Shown here: one piece after another, positions 16,321-20,565 of the stretch
Layout: each line of letters starts with the position of its first letter
Numbering within the stretch: the stretch's first letter is position 1
Source: Zygnema cylindricum
Taxonomy: Eukaryota; Streptophyta; Zygnematophyceae; Zygnematales; Zygnemataceae
Reading direction: 5' to 3'
DNA length: 20,565 nucleotides
Assembly: GCA_037447655.1 (NCBI GenBank)
Contig: JBBHKE010002742.1
Location: 1 to 20,565, forward strand
Position numbers and translations under genes: made by a program
Notes under the pieces: model-generated
Seen by the model: only the letters and a program-made list of their open reading frames with translations
Database searches by the model: none
What the model was told of the DNA's origin: nothing

Positions 16321-17276
16321 AACAAAACAATAATGCTAAGAAAACTCTAAATGTAGTCCCGTACGGAGTCGGTATAGCTCTGTGTTCACATGGTCGACTT
16401 TTGAACATGTGAGAACACTCAGAACAGGTTCGCGCGACTTCTTTATTGCTGTGAATTATATCTGGGTGCGCTTTTTTAGTTGACGTCACTTACTTTCACG
16501 TGTCGACGTAGTTACCAGACACGTTTTCCATACTTTTGGGACAAATAGCCGACAATTATCGTACTGACTGACACATTTCTTATGCTATACTATTTACATA
16601 CCTCGCGACCTGTACTGCAGTCCTGAACTGTTCTGCAGTTGCCACTAGTTAAGGCTAGTTACATCTGGAGGCTACTGTAATTGTACGGTCAACATCACTG
16701 GCTGTGACATTCTGTGACGAAGGGCCATCTTGTACTGTGGTGGCTGTAAAGTGTAAACAAGCTGTCATACACGTGTTCAAATTTGGGTGGTACAGCACCA
16801 CGCAAGTTGAGATCGGATGTTAAAAATCGTAACTGACCAATTTATTGTAAAATCTTAAATATTCATTTGCGTATGCATACCATGTAATTGCGCACCATTT
16901 CACATTTTCATTGCACCACAGCATAGAGGTACAAATCGTACGAAATTTCACTTTATTTTTAAATGCGTTAACTTTTACAGTTTTTGAATTTTTTGTAAAA
17001 TTCGTAGCTTTCGTGTACGGATGTAATGTACCGAAAACGCTTGGTACCTCAATGCACCACAGATATCATTACTCTTTGCGCGGGAAACCACGAAGCTGGA
17101 AGGACGGCAGAAAGAGCGTGACGACCAAATAAATTTCGGCAACGATTTTCGGCTGGATTTTGGTGGACTTGCGTCCACCTTATCCGAAAAGCACATTGCC
17201 GGTGCGACGATCGTGCGACGCTTGTGCGACGTTTGAGAATTCTGACGGTACGGTACGGTAGTCCATCGTGACACGT
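16321..17276. other. intergenic DNA, nothing recognised
   Basis: No gene. A short direct repeat of gtgcgacg occurs three times at about 17200-17231, followed by ggtacggtacggtag. The overlapping open frames near 16911-17274 on both strands show no known domain. Confidence 0.4.
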
Positions 17277-18229
17277 ATCTTTATAAGTGTTGTGTATCAG
17301 AAAAAAACTTATAGCGATAACACCGATACCGATAGATATCGGTTATGTCGAACAGTTAGAGGTTCCGATATATCGGTCTGAGACCAACAAAATCCATATC
17401 GGCGATAACTTAAAAAAATATAGTATGCATACAATCGTACTTTATAACATAATGTATTATGTAATTTACTTTATATAGCGTGGCATGCAAGGCATAAGAA
17501 TTTGTTCCGTCTCTGTTTAACTGCAATTAACTACGGACAGCGCAGCACATAAACGTTGACAAATTTAAAAGAAACGTAAACAAACTGGTGAACATGGAAC
17601 GAGAAAAGGACGGAGGACACAAAGTACAACGGACGCAACATTTTGCGCGACGCCGAAATCGAACGGAAGACTTGGAATGAGAAAATACGAGCGGACGGCC
17701 AACGTAAGTGTCAACATCCCGGAATGGCTTTTTTGGCGGCTTATGCCATAAAAGCCGACAGATTGACACGTGGCAGATCCACAGTGGATCTCAAGGTAGA
17801 AAGGAACAAAGCCATGGCGTCGGATGTGAAAGATACATCGTTTTATTCGATCCGTACCAAAACCATACAGACCTCATGGCAACTACTGTACTTTCAGTGC
17901 TTGTCCAGTGTGCTTGTACAACTGTACAGTAATAGTAATCTGATTAGTAAACACCTCGGTAAATAAAGGTTGTGAGGAGGGCGCGTCCGGGGAATATGAC
18001 GTATAGTTGAGTGCACTGGCCGTACATTTATCACTACGATCCGTACAAATCTCGCGGATAGTTATCGATTTCGGTGTTATCGCCGATAAATAACGATTAA
18101 TATCGGCTATTTATCGGCGATAACACCGATAACAATATATCATACCAATGTATCGATTATCGTGTTCCCGAAAAAAAGTCCATATCGATTATAGGCAAAT
18201 CCTTACTGATACACAACACTAATCTTTAT
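17277..18229. mobile_element. hAT-like non-autonomous transposon with 8-bp target-site duplication
   Basis: An 8-bp direct repeat atctttat flanks the element (17277-17284 and 18222-18229). Directly inside are inverted termini agtgttgtgtatcag (17286-17300) and ctgatacacaacact (18206-18220), a perfect 15-bp match. The right terminal base gives the hAT-like end TAGTGTTG; on the left that first base is A. The word gcgataacaccga occurs near both ends in direct (17314, 18117) and inverted (18071-18083) orientation, like the subterminal binding sites of hAT elements. At 937 bp it is too short for a full hAT transposase, and the internal open frames (17527-17769 minus, 17643-17966 plus) are not recognised. 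Confidence 0.85.
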
Positions 18230-18732
18230 CATCTACGTCTCGCGATCCTACACATGGAAAGACTTTATTATGAAAAAAACGATGGTTAAACCATCAAAGT
18301 ACAAAACTTGATTGAAAAGGGAATTTGTTCACTACCATTAAAGGCTATAATTATTAAACCAAAAGTAGGTACAAATATTAAAAAGGCTAACCAACAGTAA
18401 GAGTAAAAAAAACAAAAAAAAACATATGAAAAAAAAACAAACACTACAAATAAACTACAAAAGCACATAAAATTACACTATACAAATGCTTTAGATGACA
18501 AAAAAGACCGTCGACCCGAAGCCTAAAACATGGCTACATTAAAGGTCAAAGGAACAAATATCATCAATGTGGACCGGGTGGCGAGGAGGTAAATCTCGCA
18601 AGCCTCGACAATCGTTCATCGCCGTGCTTTGTCGGATAAGGGTCGATGCTTGAGATCGTTCAAGGGCAACAAAGACCCGCTGCCGATAAAAAACCCTTCA
18701 CATTATGTTATTGAAAATTTGATATCATCTGT
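18230..18732. other. intergenic DNA, nothing recognised
   Basis: AT-rich, with A-rich runs at 18407-18440. No open frame resembling a protein. Confidence 0.4.
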
Positions 18733-18946
18733 GTATCGCGATTGGTGTTAATATTTTTTTCGTCTTTCAAAACAACTTTTCTCCGTACACACTTGTCCAG
18801 TTTTCAATTTGAGACCGCCAATCAAGAGTTGGGAATCTTACCTTTCAATATCCACCGTCAGATGCAAAATCCGACAGGTGTGTATGGAGAAAATATATAT
18901 TAAGTGGAAAAAATATATTTAACATTAATAACGATTTGGAATGTAC
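18733..18946. mobile_element. element D: MITE-like sibling of element C
   Basis: The internal sequence aligns with element C: ctccgtacacacttgtcc, agttttca, gacc gccaatc, aatccgaca and gtgtgtatggaga appear in the same order and spacing. The internal inverted pair is 18780-18797 and 18873-18890 (16 of 18 positions). The outer ends are degenerate (gcgattggtgttaat on the left; attaataacgattt on the right, inverted), so the borders are approximate. Confidence 0.6.
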
Positions 18947-20565
18947 TGTATTGTACTGTAGCCACCTCAATGAGGTGTACCATGGTGGGTACACATCGAG
19001 GAGGTGGGTAGTCAATTTACACAACCGGATGGAGCTAATTTTTTGTGCGGATGAATACCGAATTATAATCCAACAATGCATGTTACCTCCCGGACCTTTG
19101 GAGAAGATTGGTAAGATCCTTTGTGATGTTGTTTTGCTATTAAAAACAAAATTTACTAGTATAATATAGTATTAAATAATGGATTCTTGTTAAAAACCTC
19201 ACGTTTCGTCAGATAGTCAGATGGAGTTTCACCCTAAATTGTACATACGTAAAGGAAAAACAGTGTTCGCCTTAAATTGTACACACGTAAAGGAAAAAGA
19301 GTGTTACTAATTCTACTGTAGGTTAAACGATCGTTGTTTACCTATTTTGATATAGTGTCATCGACACTAATAGCAATTCATTGTGTACACTTGGGCTAAA
19401 AGGTATAAAGCCCACTTAGCCGTAGTGTCGCCAACGGTCATAGGAATTTGTTCGGCACTCTGAATTCAAAGTTCAAAATTGCTTTTTCGATATTCTTTGC
19501 CGGGAAAATCCAACGGTTAGAACATAATGCTAAGCTTTTTAATTTGCGCGAAATTTGTTTAAAATAATAGCGAGACGCAAGGTACGCGTACGACCACTTT
19601 AGGCGTACGATAATTTTAGGTTTACGTTATTTGAATCACGCAAACCTCATACTTCTTTGAATGCCAACGTTTTACTCGCAAAATATACTGGGAATATATT
19701 TTTTATTGTTTATCTTTGTCCTATGAGTTGGCTTTATTGCTTATAGACTATAATTTTTTTTCTCATTTGGAATGGTTAATGGAGTTCTTGTGAGCAGGGG
19801 AATACGATTAAATAATAAAATAATGTCATGAAAGCTTAAATATTTGATTGAATGAGGTAGTAAACAATTCGCCGTTTAAAGCTTATACTTAAATGTGAAA
19901 TCAAACGTAATTATTTTTTTCATTGAATGCATACACGAAGTAGCATAATTTATACACGCAATTCTATATATATATATAAAAAAATAGAACACCGTTGTGC
20001 TTAAATCCTCACCTATCCATGTGGTCTTCTTGTTATATGTGCACTGTTTATTTATTGAAAATGGTAATATGATGATATTTCATTATATTTTATCAGTTTC
20101 CATCATATTTGTTAACAATATACCCTCATGTTAGAGGATTGATAGATATTATACTTTTATAAGATAAAATGAATTCACAACTTATTGCTTTGTTAAAACC
20201 ATTTATGTATTTTTTGAGGTAAAATTAAAAAAACATTTAAAAGCTACAAGAGTCAAAAAAATGTATGCAGCGTCTAAGTACTTATAACGAACAAAACATT
20301 GTAAAAAAAAGTATAATTCCAAAACAAAATGACCAAAGTTGACCACCTACACAGGTAATAGCCTAATGGTACTTGTCGAATCACCTCAAACACATGCTTT
20401 TCAAATGTGACGTGACAGTTAGCCAAGGTTATAAACTGCGATCTGATCGTTTTTTTTTTTTTTTTGATGAAATTAGAACTTCAGAGTTTTGACCTCAGAG
20501 TTTTATGCTTCGTACTCAAATTTCATAGAAATTTTTTTACCTAGCTTTCTCAATTTTGATCTCAG
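18947..20565. other. AT-rich intergenic DNA, no gene recognised
   Basis: Contains a two-copy tandem repeat (listed separately), a short TA microsatellite at about 19964-19979 and a 16-T or longer run near 20449. No open frame of interest. Confidence 0.4.
19235..19309 (+). repeat. 38-bp tandem repeat, about two copies
   Basis: taaattgtaca.acgtaaagg followed by aaaaa(c/g)agtgtt occurs at 19235 and again at 19273, differing at only a few positions. No function is evident. Confidence 0.8.

Noticed and set aside
17314-18131. gcgataacaccga repeats read as a CRISPR-like array.
   Set aside because: Only three copies, in mixed orientation and with irregular spacing, located near the ends of a hAT-like element in a plant nuclear context.

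Overview
The window holds one confidently recognisable gene, a plant-type COP1 (CONSTITUTIVE PHOTOMORPHOGENIC 1, a RING / coiled-coil / WD40 E3 ubiquitin ligase), on the + strand from 6350 to 12545 in 11 exons. Around it lie about 6 kb (left) and 8 kb (right) of AT-rich, gene-poor sequence containing several non-autonomous DNA-transposon-like elements. The RING and WD40 sequences are of the land-plant/streptophyte COP1 type rather than the animal type. Introns are 179-870 bp with GT-AG borders, so the source is a streptophyte nuclear genome (land plant or charophyte alga). The sequence alone does not fix the species.

Layout. 1-1637: AT-rich, no gene. 1638-4192: three TA-flanked terminal-inverted-repeat (TIR) elements, here called A, B and C, with a 224-bp fold-back inside B. 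4193-5700: no recognised gene. 5700-6349: presumed COP1 promoter and 5' leader with two G-boxes. 6350-12545: COP1. 12546 to about 12850: presumed 3' UTR. 12850-13990: featureless. 13990-14370: inverted, diverged copy of part of element B. 14370-16033: no recognised gene. 16034-16235: element E, a perfect-TIR 200-bp MITE. 17277-18229: a hAT-like element with an 8-bp target-site duplication. 18733-18946: element D, a sibling of C. 18947-20565: AT-rich, one short tandem repeat.

Two things stand out in the gene. First, exon 3 (8122-8528) cannot be read in one frame as given. The conserved coiled coil shifts frame at 8162-8164, and a second +1 shift lies between 8217 and about 8330. The two shifts together restore the frame entering exon 4. 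Read literally the protein stops at about residue 206; with the shifts compensated it is about 692 residues. Second, the 3' end of exon 3, which encodes the first half of the bipartite nuclear localisation signal and the splice donor, is the first unit of a decaying ~120-bp tandem repeat that continues into intron 3. The linker's nuclear-targeting segment may therefore sit in a tandemly duplicated tract.

In plants COP1 acts with SPA proteins and CUL4-DDB1 to ubiquitinate light-signalling transcription factors such as HY5. No other COP1-pathway gene is present here. The two G-boxes upstream are compatible with HY5/bZIP feedback, which is inference only.
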